A DNA stretch of 64,000 nucleotides from Nonomuraea fuscirosea (lineage in GTDB: Bacteria; Actinomycetota; Actinomycetes; Streptosporangiales; Streptosporangiaceae). Shown piece by piece: positions 33,364 to 44,083 of the stretch; positions within the stretch are counted from its first letter, which is position 1, and every line of letters begins with the position of its first letter. The stretch spans positions 1 to 64,000 of the forward strand of contig NZ_PVNG01000038.1 in assembly GCF_003001935.1 (NCBI RefSeq), in the 5' to 3' direction. Made by a program: the position numbers and the translations under genes. The notes below the pieces were generated by a model. It searched no databases. It was not told the DNA's origin and worked only from the letters and a program-made list of their open reading frames with translations.

Positions 33364-34202
33364 TGACCCGCGTCGGGAAAGGCGTGCACCTCGGCGGCGG
33401 GGAAGCGCCGGCGCCACTCGGTCAGCATGAGCGGGTCGAAGACCGGGTCGCGCAGCCCCCAGCCGATCAGCACGGGCCGGTCGGCGAACTCCCCCAGGCT
33501 CTCCCCCGTCCGCGTCAGCAGCGGCCAGGCCCCGTCGCCGGGACCGATCGGGATGTCCCCCACGAACCGCCGCACCGCCACCCGGTGTCCTCTGCCGTCG
33601 TCGGGGGCGAGGAACGCGTCGCGCACCTCCCTGGGCAGGCGGCGCCGCACCCCGAACGGCGGCAGCGTGGCCAGCCGGGCGAAGGCGTGGTGGCGCAGGA
33701 ACAGCCGGGCGCCCACTCGGGTCTCGCGCAGCAGCCACAAGGGCAGCCGCAGCGCCGGGCGTACGCGGGCGCCGTGCGGGTTGGGGAAGGCGGCCGTGTT
33801 GAGCACCACGAGGCGGGCCACCCGCTCGGGGTGGCGGCTCGCCCAGGCCATGCCGATCGGGCCGCCCCAGTCGTGCATCACCACCGTCCACCCGCGCTCC
33901 GGCGCGCCCTCCGTGGCGATGAGGTGGTCGGTGAGCGCGTCCAGGTCGTCCACGCGGGAGGCGAGCGTGTACGCGTAGCGGTCCTCGCCCGGCTTGTCCG
34001 ACAGGCCCATGCCGATGTGGTCGGGCGCGACGCAGCGGTGCTCGGTCCGCAGTGCCACGATGAGGCGGCGCCACAGGTAGCTCCACGACGGGTTGCCGTG
34101 CAGCATCAGGACGGGCGCGCCGTCGCCCTCGTCCACGTAGTGCTGGCTCAGGCCGGCGCGGGTGAGGAAGTGCGAGGTGAACGGGTAACCGGGCAGGGTC
34201 AT
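33300..34202 (-). CDS. oleB: OleB-type beta-lactone decarboxylase (alpha/beta hydrolase)
   Basis: The 300-aa protein has a haloalkane-dehalogenase-like fold: HGNPSW (35-40) for the oxyanion region and nucleophile Asp111 in VVMHDWGGPIGMAW. AGHYVLED supplies the catalytic His near residue 283. In Ole clusters this fold removes CO2 from a beta-lactone to give a cis-olefin. It is coupled by ATGA overlap to the reductase gene upstream, which argues for this role over a real dehalogenase. Full length compared with family members. Confidence 0.8.
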   Translation of the reverse strand: MTLPGYPFTSHFLTRAGLSQHYVDEGDGAPVLMLHGNPSWSYLWRRLIVALRTEHRCVAPDHIGMGLSDKPGEDRYAYTLASRVDDLDALTDHLIATEGAPERGWTVVMHDWGGPIGMAWASRHPERVARLVVLNTAAFPNPHGARVRPALRLPLWLLRETRVGARLFLRHHAFARLATLPPFGVRRRLPREVRDAFLAPDDGRGHRVAVRRFVGDIPIGPGDGAWPLLTRTGESLGEFADRPVLIGWGLRDPVFDPLMLTEWRRRFPAAEVHAFPDAGHYVLEDAYERLVPAIEAFLRR

Positions 34203-35377
34203 GGGGCTCCGGCATTTCGGTGGGCTGCAGTCCGGTGGTCGGCGTTCCGGCCGGCGAGGTGAGCGGCCAGCCGGGACAGGCCCTCCGCCGTGCCGACCAG
34301 GGGTTCGTAGCCGAGGTCGCGGCGGGCGGCGGTCAGGTCGAACCAGTGCGAGGTGGTGGCCTGCACGACGGTGAGCCGGGTCAGCGGCGGCTGCGACCGT
34401 ACGCGGGCGAGCCGGTAGGCGTGCTCGACGGCCCCGCCCGCCAGCCGGGCCAGACGGGCCGGCACCCGGGGCAGGACCGGAGGGAGCCCTGCCGCCGCGA
34501 GCAGGCCGTTGATCCAGTCCGCGATCGGCGCCGGCTCGTCCTGGGCGACGAAGTAGGCCCGGCCGGCGACCGGCGCGCCGGGGGAGAGCGCCTCCAGTGC
34601 CAGCACGTGGGCCCGTGCGGCGTTGTCGACGTAGACGGTGTCGACGCGCTTGCCCGGCACGCGCGGCAGCAGCAGCCGCCCGCGCCGTGCCCGCGCCACG
34701 AACCGGGGCAGGAAGTGCGGGTCCCCCGGCCCCCAGATCAGGTGCGGGCGCAGGGCCACGGTGGCCAGCCGCGCGCCGTCGGCGGCCAGGACCTGCCGCT
34801 CGGCCTCGGCCTTCGTCGCCGGGTAGGGGGCGAGGAAACGGCGGGCGTACGGGGCCGACTCGTCCACGCCCTCCAGGTCCCGCCCGTCGTGGACGACACT
34901 GGGCGAGGAGGTGTGCACCAGGCGGGGGACACCGGCCCGCAGGCAGGCGTCGATCACGTTGGCCGTACCGGTGACGTTGACCTCCCGGTAGTCACGGGCA
35001 GGACCCCAGACCCCGGCCAGAGCGGCACAGTGCACGACCGCGTCACGACCCTGGACGGCGGCGTACACGGCGTCGGGGTCACGGACATCGCCGGCAATCT
35101 GGACGACGTCCCCTACGGCCGGGTCACGGACCTCGGCGGCGTCCCGTACGGCCGGGTCACGGACCTCGGCGGCGTCCCGTATGGTCGGATCACGGACCTC
35201 GGCGGCGTCCGGTGCGGCCGGGTCTGGGACGGAGCCGGCCGGTCCTTCCGGCGTGGCCGGCTCCGGCTCGGGACGGAGGTGACGCTGGAAGGTGGCCACC
35301 TCATGACCACGCTCGGCGAGCTGGCGGCAGACGGCGCGGCCGAGGAAACCTCCGCCGCCGGTCACCAGGACCCTCAT
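34199..35377 (-). CDS. oleD: OleD-type 2-alkyl-3-oxoalkanoate reductase
   Basis: The 392-aa protein starts at ATG 35377, coupled (ATGA) to oleC. It is an extended SDR/3-beta-HSD fold: GGGGFLG NAD(P) loop (7-13), SPSVV and YPATK catalytic Tyr/Lys. In Ole pathways it reduces the 2-alkyl-3-oxo acid made by OleA to the 3-hydroxy acid. Residues 50-93 are a low-complexity insertion of an 11-residue repeat (VRDPAVRDAAE) absent from usual members. The open frame extends far upstream in oleC but has no ribosome site there. Confidence 0.82.
   Translation of the reverse strand: MRVLVTGGGGFLGRAVCRQLAERGHEVATFQRHLRPEPEPATPEGPAGSVPDPAAPDAAEVRDPTIRDAAEVRDPAVRDAAEVRDPAVGDVVQIAGDVRDPDAVYAAVQGRDAVVHCAALAGVWGPARDYREVNVTGTANVIDACLRAGVPRLVHTSSPSVVHDGRDLEGVDESAPYARRFLAPYPATKAEAERQVLAADGARLATVALRPHLIWGPGDPHFLPRFVARARRGRLLLPRVPGKRVDTVYVDNAARAHVLALEALSPGAPVAGRAYFVAQDEPAPIADWINGLLAAAGLPPVLPRVPARLARLAGGAVEHAYRLARVRSQPPLTRLTVVQATTSHWFDLTAARRDLGYEPLVGTAEGLSRLAAHLAGRNADHRTAAHRNAGAP
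35098..35229. repeat. Four 33-bp tandem repeats inside oleD
   Basis: Units begin at 35098, 35131, 35164 and 35197. Each is 33 bp, and neighbouring units differ at a few positions (unit 1 begins CCTCGGCGGCGTCCCGTACG). In frame they encode an 11-residue period (about VRDPAVRDAAE). They fall between the NAD-binding start and the next beta strand. They probably arose by slippage and may be variable in number between strains. Confidence 0.85.
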
Positions 35378-37029
35378 CGCCCGCCCCGGCCCAGCACGCG
35401 CGCCGCCCACCGGGCCAGCAGCGGCCGGCGGATCTTGCTGGCGTGCCTGACGTCCATCGGGAAACCCCGGTGCGGCAGCACCTCGCCCAGGTCGGGGCCG
35501 TGCGCGCGAACCCGTTCCACGATCTCGCGCCGCTCGCGCCGCGACGTGCCGGGCTCGCACTCCACGCAGAGCACGGGAATCTGGGCCCCCGCCGGGCCCA
35601 CGCCGACCAACGCGGTACGGCGCACGCCCACCAGCCCGTTGAAGACGGGTTCGACCTGATCGGTGTAGAGATCACCGTCCGCGGTACGCACCCGCTCACT
35701 CTTGCGTCCGGCGAACCACAGCCGCCCCTGCTCGTCCAGCCGGCCCAGATCCCCCATGCGGTGCACCGGCCCGCAATCGTCCGCGATACGCGCGAGGGCC
35801 GTGTCATGAGGACGGCCGAGGTACGGATCGCTCACCGCCGGCCCCGCCACGGTGATCTCCCCCACCGTTCCCGGTGGGACCAGCAGGTCGTCCGACCATT
35901 CGGGGATGGCGTCGTCGGTGACGGCGATGACGCGTACCCGGTTGCCCGGCAGCGGCGTCCCCAGGCAGGTGCCCGCGCCGTGCGCGGTCGCCGGCGCCGT
36001 CGCGGTCAGCTCGGCCGCGTCCGCCGCGCTCACCAGCAGGCACTCGGTCGACCCGTACACCGAGCGCACCTCGGCGTGGGCGGGCAGACACCTCTGGGCG
36101 CGCTGGAGCACGGAGTAGGGCAGCGGCGCGCCCGCGGTGAGCACGGTCTCGACGGTGCCGAGGCGCAGGTCGCGTTCGACGCAGTGACGGGCGAGCCGGT
36201 CCAGCAGCGCGGGCGCGGCGAACAGGCCGGTGACGCCGTGGGCGGCGATGGAGCCGGCCATGACGGCCGGGTCGCTCCGTTCCGGATGGCGCGGGTCGAG
36301 CCGGGGGACGACCGAGCCGCAGCCCATCGACGGCGCGGCCAGCGCGAACGGCAGAAAGGTCGAGTAGACCACGGCGCCGGGCGTGAGCGCCCCGAGCCGG
36401 GCCAGCAACTCGGTCTGACCGGCCAGATGTCGCTGCCGGAAAGGCACCCCTTTGGGCGGCCCTGTGGACCCGGAGGTGAAGGCGATCAACGCCGGCTCCT
36501 CGGCACCACCCGCCCCGGCTCCGACCGCAGGCGACCGCACCGCGACGGTCATGTCGGGCTCCGCCGCAGGCGACCCCACCGAGTCGGGTTCGGCCGCAGG
36601 CCACCGGCCGTGCGAGCGCACCGCCACCGTCGTACGTACGCTGCCCCGCCCCCACCCCAGCAGGACCCGCGCCAGATGAGCGCGCGGCACCCCGACGAAC
36701 GCCTCGGGAGCCGCCTCGGCGAAGCACGCCCCCATGGCCCGAGCCCCGAGCCCGGGATCGACCAGGATCGGCACCGCCCGCAGCCGGAACAGCGCCATGA
36801 CCACCGCCACCAGCTCCCGCCCCGGCGGCACCAGGACCGCGGTCCTCGTCCCCGCGCCCACCCCGGCGCCCGCCAGGGCCCGCGCGGTCCGGTCGATGAG
36901 CTCGTTCAGCTCCGCGTACGTGAGCGTCTCGGCGTGACGGCGTCCGTCGATGTGGCAGGCGACGGCGTCGGGACGGGTGTGCACCCATCGCTCGGTCATC
37001 GCCACGACGTCGAAGAGCCCTGAACCCAC
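35374..37029 (-). CDS. oleC: OleC-type beta-lactone synthetase (AMP-forming ligase fold)
   Basis: The 551-aa protein has the ANL P-loop AFTSGSTGPPKGVPF, A5-like YGSTECLLVS and an A7/A8 region MGDLGRLDEQGRLWFAGRKS. OleC uses ATP to close 3-hydroxy acids to beta-lactones, despite resembling acyl-CoA ligases. The frame opens at 37065, but GTG 37029 is chosen because GGAGGAGG lies 8 nt before it. It is the first gene of the coupled oleC-oleD-oleB operon. A stretch around residues 135-165 is repetitive (PAAEPDSVG, PAAEPDMTV). Confidence 0.85.
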   Translation of the reverse strand: MGSGLFDVVAMTERWVHTRPDAVACHIDGRRHAETLTYAELNELIDRTARALAGAGVGAGTRTAVLVPPGRELVAVVMALFRLRAVPILVDPGLGARAMGACFAEAAPEAFVGVPRAHLARVLLGWGRGSVRTTVAVRSHGRWPAAEPDSVGSPAAEPDMTVAVRSPAVGAGAGGAEEPALIAFTSGSTGPPKGVPFRQRHLAGQTELLARLGALTPGAVVYSTFLPFALAAPSMGCGSVVPRLDPRHPERSDPAVMAGSIAAHGVTGLFAAPALLDRLARHCVERDLRLGTVETVLTAGAPLPYSVLQRAQRCLPAHAEVRSVYGSTECLLVSAADAAELTATAPATAHGAGTCLGTPLPGNRVRVIAVTDDAIPEWSDDLLVPPGTVGEITVAGPAVSDPYLGRPHDTALARIADDCGPVHRMGDLGRLDEQGRLWFAGRKSERVRTADGDLYTDQVEPVFNGLVGVRRTALVGVGPAGAQIPVLCVECEPGTSRRERREIVERVRAHGPDLGEVLPHRGFPMDVRHASKIRRPLLARWAARVLGRGGR

Positions 37030-37116
37030 CGATGCCACCTCCTCCAAGCGTTTTGGCTGATCCACTATGCGGTAACTATCTGTAGCGAAATATAACTAAG
37101 AGTGATAGGAGTAGCC

Positions 37117-37338
37117 ATGCGCCGACTTGTCGCCGCAATCGTCACAGGAGCCGCGGGAGCCGTGCTGTCGCTGGCCGCCGCGGGCCAGGCCCACGCCGCC
37201 GCACCCGTGCCGGGCACCGTGACCGCGATCGACTGCGTGCTGGGAGCCGGCATAGTCCTCCCCAGCGCCGCCAGCGCCAGCCGCCTGGTCTGCGTCGGCG
37301 GCCTCTACAACAACTCGCCGGTGGGCGGGCTCGCCTAG
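37117..37338 (+). CDS. Small secreted peptide
   Basis: The 73-aa product starts at ATG 37117 after AGGAG. The signal peptide (RRLVAAIVTGAAGAVLSLAA to GQAHA) is followed by about 45 residues with two cysteines (IDCVLGAG and RLVCVGG). It overlaps the next convergent gene by 4 nt. It is divergent from oleC across 87 bp. Function is unknown; a chaplin-like surface peptide was considered but the motif is not clear. Confidence 0.62.
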   Translation: MRRLVAAIVTGAAGAVLSLAAAGQAHAAAPVPGTVTAIDCVLGAGIVLPSAASASRLVCVGGLYNNSPVGGLA

Positions 37339-37787
37339 CAGGGCACGGCTTCGAGGATGGTCAGGTCCTTCGGCAGGCCCGCACTCATGAGAAGCTGCGC
37401 CATCAGCGGAACGCCCGCGAGCGACTGCGTACCGGCGGGCGAGCCGTTCACCGGCACCGCAGCCGGCACCTGGGCCGGAACGAGAGCGCTCGCGGGCAGC
37501 GCCCCGGACGGGGTCCCGGCCTGCGCCCCGGACGAAGCCGCGGACTGGACCCCGGCGGGTGCACCGGCGACCGCCCCACCACCGCTCCCGGCCATGCCGA
37601 AGAAGGCGGCGAAAGCCTGGGCCAGCGTGTTCACGGGAACGCTGATGCAGAACTTGCCCAGCACATCCCCACCGACCGGCGCAGGCTCCAGAGGAACCAC
37701 GGAGTCCGCATCGTCGGCGGCAGCCGGAGCGACCGGCAGAACGGCGCAGCAGAAGGCGGCACAGCAGGCGGCGGCGATAACGCGCAT
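37335..37787 (-). CDS. Secreted Ala/Pro/Gly-rich protein
   Basis: The 150-aa product has a signal peptide with several cysteines (VIAAACCAAFCCAVLPVA) and a low-complexity middle (GAPAGVQSAASSGAQAGTPS). It ends LPKDLTILEAVPC. An FCISVPVNTLAQAFAAFFG segment may be amphipathic. It lies 16 bp after the ketosynthase gene on the same strand. No family is recognised. Confidence 0.6.
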   Translation of the reverse strand: MRVIAAACCAAFCCAVLPVAPAAADDADSVVPLEPAPVGGDVLGKFCISVPVNTLAQAFAAFFGMAGSGGGAVAGAPAGVQSAASSGAQAGTPSGALPASALVPAQVPAAVPVNGSPAGTQSLAGVPLMAQLLMSAGLPKDLTILEAVPC

Positions 37788-37803
37788 GAAGCTCTCCTCA
37801 GAA

Positions 37804-39030
37804 TCAGACCGGAGCGAAGATCAGGGTGGCGTTGTGCCCGCCGAACCCGAACGAGTTGGACATCACCGGCCCAGCAGCCATCGGCCGCACCTGGGCGACG
37901 ACGTCGACGGCGCACTCGGGATCGAGCGTCCGGAGGTTCGCCGTGGGCGGGACCGCCCGTTCGTTGAGCGCCAGGACGGCGGCCACGGCCTCGATCGCCC
38001 CGGCGGCCCCGATGGCGTGCCCGGTGATGCCCTTGGTGGAGGTCACCGGCACCGCGCCGGGCCCGAACACCGCGCTGATCGCCTGGGCCTCGGCCAGGTC
38101 GTTGAGCGGAGTGCCGCTGCCGTGCGCGTTGACGTGCGTGATCTCCTCCGGGCCGAGCCCGGCGTCGGCGAGCGCGGCGCGCATGCAGCGGGCGGCGCCG
38201 TCGCCCTGCGCGGGCGGCGCGGTGATGTGGTGGGCATCGGAGGAGAGCCCGCAGCCGGTCAGCTCGGCGTAGACGTGGGCGTCGCGGGCCAGCGCGTGCT
38301 CCAGGTTCTCGAGGACGAGGAAGGCGGCGCCCTCGGCCAGCACGAACCCGTCGCGGTCGCGGTCGAAGGGCCTGCTGGCCAGTTCCGGGGCCTCGTTGCG
38401 TTCGGAGAGGGCGCGGCAGCGGTGGAAGGCCAGCATCACGGTCGGCGTGACGCACGCCTCCGCGCCCCCGGCGACCACCACGTCGGCGGTGCCGTCGCGC
38501 AGCAGCCTGGCCGCCTCGGCGACGGCATGGGCGCCGGACGCGCACGCGGTGGCCACCGACAGGCTGGGGCCGAGGATCCGGTGACGGATGCTGATCGCGG
38601 CGGCCAGGGCGTTCGGCATGACCATCGGCACGTGCAGCGGCCCGGGATTCCCGCGACCCGTGCCCGCGGCGTCCAGCAGGGCGTTCTCGTACGTCAGGGT
38701 GCCGCCGAAGCCGCTGCCGGTCACGACCGCCTGCCGCTCGGCCGGCACCCGTACGTTCCCGGCGTCGCCCAGCGCGTCGGCCGCCGCGCACACCCCGAGC
38801 TGGGTCACGCGGTCCATCCGGGCGGCCTGTTTGGGCGTCAGGTAGTCCGTGACGTCCAGGTCGTGGATCTGGCAGGCGAAGTCGGTGCCGATCCCGGTGG
38901 TGTCGAAGGAGGTGATGCGCCGAGCGGTGGACTGCCCGGACAGCAGCGCGTTCCACAGTTCCTTGAGCCGCGAGCCGGCGGGCGTGCGCACGCCCATGCC
39001 GGTGACGGCGATCCGCTCGCGCGAACTCAT
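37804..39030 (-). CDS. Ketosynthase II (FabF-like beta-ketoacyl-ACP synthase)
   Basis: The 408-aa protein has catalytic Cys163 in VATACASGAH, His303 in VNAHGSGTPLND and His338 in GITGHAIGAAGA. It therefore has an intact Cys-His-His triad for decarboxylative condensation. It is coupled by ATGA to the ACP gene. It could be a dedicated chain-extension enzyme for the adjacent ole locus. Type II polyketide KS-alpha is less likely because no chain-length factor, ketoreductase or cyclase is present. Confidence 0.88.
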   Translation of the reverse strand: MSSRERIAVTGMGVRTPAGSRLKELWNALLSGQSTARRITSFDTTGIGTDFACQIHDLDVTDYLTPKQAARMDRVTQLGVCAAADALGDAGNVRVPAERQAVVTGSGFGGTLTYENALLDAAGTGRGNPGPLHVPMVMPNALAAAISIRHRILGPSLSVATACASGAHAVAEAARLLRDGTADVVVAGGAEACVTPTVMLAFHRCRALSERNEAPELASRPFDRDRDGFVLAEGAAFLVLENLEHALARDAHVYAELTGCGLSSDAHHITAPPAQGDGAARCMRAALADAGLGPEEITHVNAHGSGTPLNDLAEAQAISAVFGPGAVPVTSTKGITGHAIGAAGAIEAVAAVLALNERAVPPTANLRTLDPECAVDVVAQVRPMAAGPVMSNSFGFGGHNATLIFAPV

Positions 39031-39278
39031 CCCGTGCGCTCCGCGACCAGCTCGCGGGCGCGCGCCACGACGTCGCCCACGGTCCGCACGTCGGCCAGCG
39101 CCTCGCGCGGCATCGTTCCCCACTCCTCCTCCAGGACGACGTGGAGCTCGGCCAGGTCGAGGCTGTCGGCCTCCAGGTCCTCCCGCAGCCGCGCGTCCTC
39201 GGTGACCCTGCTCGGATCGACCTTGAGGATGCTCGCGCAGCGCTCGCGCACCAACGTCATGATCTCCTCGTCGCTCAT
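39027..39278 (-). CDS. Acyl carrier protein
   Basis: The 83-aa protein starts at ATG 39278 (GGAAC upstream; the frame is open to 39410). It has the phosphopantetheine site DLEADSLDLAEL, with Ser39 in the DSL motif. Its acidic helix pattern matches fatty-acid or type II ACPs. The stop overlaps the ketosynthase start, so carrier and enzyme are made together. It is a second ACP beyond the primary fatty-acid one expected elsewhere. Confidence 0.88.
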   Translation of the reverse strand: MSDEEIMTLVRERCASILKVDPSRVTEDARLREDLEADSLDLAELHVVLEEEWGTMPREALADVRTVGDVVARARELVAERTG

Positions 39279-39483
39279 GTCCGGTTCCTTCCGCCGTGCG
39301 TGCTGACCGTTGTGTCGCCCAGCCTCGCTGATGGCACGAAAGATGATCACTTGTGACGCGACGCCACCCGTTAAGGAATTGATCAAGTTTGCCGGTGCGG
39401 CGATTCGCACGCCGTCCGTGATCAGGCCCCCTCCCTATCGTGGCCGCACGGGGACCCGAGACGGGGACACGAGGGGGACGAGC

Positions 39484-40485
39484 ATGAACTACGCGCACGT
39501 GGCCGGGGTGGCCGTGCATCTGCCCGAGCGGAGCATGACCACCGCCGAGCTGGAGGACGGGCTGGCCGAGCGCAACCCCGGCGTGCACATCCCGCGCGGC
39601 CTCATCGAGCAGGCCACCGGAGTACGGCGGCGGCACCTGGCCGCCCCAGGGCAGACGGCCGCCACGATGGCCGTGGCCGCAGCGCGCGAGCTGCTGGAGG
39701 AGACCGGCCTGGCCGCGCCGTCCCTCGACCTGATCATCTACGCCGGGGTGAGCTGCGACGCCGTCGAGCCCGCCACCGCGCACATGGTCGCAGCCGAGCT
39801 GGGCGCCGGCTGCCCGGTGTTCGACGTGCGCAACGCCTGCAACAGCGTGCTGAACGCGATCGAGCTGGCCGACGCGCTCATCGCCGCCGGCCACTACCGC
39901 ACGATCCTCATCGCCTGCGGCGAGATCGCGACCTCCTCCATCCGCTGGCGGGTGAGCTCGGGCGACGAATTCGTCGCCGCCATCCCCTCCTACACCGTCT
40001 CCGACTCGGGCACGGCCCTGCTGCTGCAGGCGGCCGGCGCACCCGGCGTCGTCGCCCACCGCTTCTGCGCGAACTCCAGCCACTGGCCGGCCGCCGTCAT
40101 GCCGATCACGCCGGCCCCCGAGGGCGGCTTCGAGGTGGCCCCCTTCCGGGTCGACTTCGTGGACCTGGCCGTCGGCGTGCGCAAGCTCGACCACTCCGCG
40201 CTGACCGGGCCGCTGACCGAGCGCGGGCTCGAATGGGACGACCTGGCCGCGATCTGCGTGCACCAGGCCTCGCTGGCGTCCCTGCACATGCTCTGCGAGC
40301 TGGCCGGGATCCCGCTCGACAAGGTCGAGGTGACGATCGTCGAGCACGGCAACCTGGTCGCCTCCAGCCTGCCGGCGCAGTTGCACCAGGCGCTCCGAGC
40401 CGGCCGCGTGCAGCGCGGCGACCTGGTCGCCCTGGTGGGGCTGGCCAGCGGGGTGAGCGCCGGGACCGTACTGCTGCGCTGGTAG
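39484..40485 (+). CDS. KAS III/OleA-like thiolase-fold condensing enzyme
   Basis: The 333-aa protein starts at ATG 39484 after GAGGGGGACGA. It has catalytic Cys119 in DVRNACNSVL, His260 in CVHQAS and Asn290 in EHGNLVASS, a complete Cys-His-Asn triad. OleA joins two fatty acyl-CoAs head to head; FabH starts fatty acid synthesis. Location across a shared promoter from ACP/KS and near oleBCD favours an OleA or a specialised starter role. No full-length oleA elsewhere in the window competes for that role. Confidence 0.78.
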   Translation: MNYAHVAGVAVHLPERSMTTAELEDGLAERNPGVHIPRGLIEQATGVRRRHLAAPGQTAATMAVAAARELLEETGLAAPSLDLIIYAGVSCDAVEPATAHMVAAELGAGCPVFDVRNACNSVLNAIELADALIAAGHYRTILIACGEIATSSIRWRVSSGDEFVAAIPSYTVSDSGTALLLQAAGAPGVVAHRFCANSSHWPAAVMPITPAPEGGFEVAPFRVDFVDLAVGVRKLDHSALTGPLTERGLEWDDLAAICVHQASLASLHMLCELAGIPLDKVEVTIVEHGNLVASSLPAQLHQALRAGRVQRGDLVALVGLASGVSAGTVLLRW

Positions 40486-40512
40486 CCACCACCCGTATCG
40501 AGGAGCACCGAC

Positions 40513-41049
40513 ATGTCCAAGATCCTGTTCGCCGCCGTCGTCTGCGTGGCCGCGACCACCCCGCCGATGGCCGCGCACGCCGCGCAGACCGTCCTGACCT
40601 GCCGGATCAGCACCGCGGCCGGGCAGCCGGTGACGTTCACGCCGGCCGTGGGCTTCCTCCCGCGTACGGTCACCGCCCAGGGGACGCTCGTCCTCACCGG
40701 CTGCTCCTCCACCGCGCCGGCCGCGGCGAACCTGCGCTCCGGCCGCCTGACCGTCCATGGAACCGGCCGCGCCTTCTGCACCGGCGTGCAGAACATCCGC
40801 GGCAAGGGCCACATCACCTGGTACGGCGCGGACGGCGGGGAGGCGGGCGTGTCCACCCTGCGCCCGGCGCTCAGCCAGGTACGCAGCCACAACCCCGGCG
40901 ACATGCTGCTCAGCGGCACGATCACCAAGGGTCCGCTGGCCGGCGCCCGTACCGCCGGCTCCGCGACCCCGACCTCGGACGTCAGCACCTGCGCCACCCG
41001 GGGGATCACCGGCGTGCACGGCGCGGGCACGATGACGTTCTCACTCTGA
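40513..41049 (+). CDS. Secreted protein of unknown function
   Basis: The 178-aa product has a signal peptide (KILFAAVVCVAATTPPMAAH to AA) and a beta-rich mature part. It contains four cysteines (VLTCRIS, LTGCSS, AFCTGV, VSTCATR) and conserved Gly-Thr turns (HGTGRAFCTG; HGAGTMTFSL). It starts 27 bp after the OleA-like gene and is probably cotranscribed. Similar extracellular beta proteins occur widely in Nonomuraea-type genomes without known function. Confidence 0.62.
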   Translation: MSKILFAAVVCVAATTPPMAAHAAQTVLTCRISTAAGQPVTFTPAVGFLPRTVTAQGTLVLTGCSSTAPAAANLRSGRLTVHGTGRAFCTGVQNIRGKGHITWYGADGGEAGVSTLRPALSQVRSHNPGDMLLSGTITKGPLAGARTAGSATPTSDVSTCATRGITGVHGAGTMTFSL

Positions 41050-41191
41050 GCGTACGGACCTCGCGAGAGGCCCGTCGGGAAGCGAGCAGGATTCGAGAAG
41101 CGCCACCCCAGGCACGGCCCCTAGCGTGAGGGTCATGAGCAGCCCGGAGCACCGTCTCCGAGCTGGTGACCCCACGACTCCAGGAGCGGAA

Positions 41192-41542
41192 ATGACCTCC
41201 ACCCAGGGCATCAAGACCGTGCTGCACCCCGTGTCCGACATCCAGGCGGCCAAGGCGGTCTACGCCGCGCTGCTCGGCTTCCAGCCGCAGACCGACGACC
41301 CCTACTACGTCGGCTTCGAGGCCGACGGCCAGCACATCGGGCTGGTCCCGGGCGGCAAGACGGAGGACCTGTCCTCGCCCACGGTCTACTGGCAGGTCGA
41401 CGACATCGAGGCCAAACTGGCCGAGGTGACCGCGGCCGGCGCCACCGTGAAGTCGGCCCCGCGCAACGTGGGCGGCAGCCGCGTGGTGGCCACGTTCACC
41501 GACCCGGACGGTAACGTCCTCGGGCTGCTGCAGGACAAGTGA
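41192..41542 (+). CDS. VOC/glyoxalase-fold protein
   Basis: The 116-aa protein starts at ATG 41192 after CAGGAG. It is a single vicinal-oxygen-chelate unit with paired beta-alpha-beta-beta-beta modules: LHPVSDIQAAKAVYAALLGF and TFTDPDGNVLGLLQDK. The metal-ligand His and Glu positions are not clear. It could be a dioxygenase-like or antibiotic-binding protein. It is followed by a strong terminator. Confidence 0.78.
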   Translation: MTSTQGIKTVLHPVSDIQAAKAVYAALLGFQPQTDDPYYVGFEADGQHIGLVPGGKTEDLSSPTVYWQVDDIEAKLAEVTAAGATVKSAPRNVGGSRVVATFTDPDGNVLGLLQDK

Positions 41543-41552
41543 GCAGCCGGTC

Positions 41553-41580
41553 CCCGTCCCCGCTCCTCGGCGGGGACGGG
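41553..41580 (+). terminator. Strong hairpin terminator
   Basis: CCCGTCCCCGC (41553-41563) and GCGGGGACGGG (41570-41580) form an 11-bp perfect stem with loop TCCTCG, starting 11 bp after the VOC stop. A short purine run follows rather than a T-run, as is usual in high-GC hosts. Confidence 0.75.
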
Positions 41581-41661
41581 AGACAAACGGACATACCTCA
41601 CATAGCTGGTTAAATTCGAGCTAGCACCGGCGGAGACAGCCCCCGACACGATGGAGAGACG

Positions 41662-44055
<2,394 letters not shown>

Positions 44056-44083
44056 CCGCCGTACTCGAGTGCCTTAGCCGCCG

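Noticed and set aside
33300..34202. Haloalkane dehalogenase
   Set aside because: The fold fits, but translational coupling with oleC and oleD makes beta-lactone decarboxylase the better call.
31263..34262. Long plus-strand frame overlapping the MMPL gene
   Set aside because: Composition is Arg/Gly/Pro-rich and lacks motifs; the MMPL frame has clear membrane helices.
39310..39483. N-terminal extension of the OleA-like protein from an upstream ATG
   Set aside because: The extension has no family similarity; the ATG at 39484 has a ribosome site and aligns with known starts.
37804..41019. Long minus-strand frame running from the ketosynthase through the OleA-like gene
   Set aside because: Only its last part matches the ketosynthase; the rest is antisense to a well-supported plus-strand gene.
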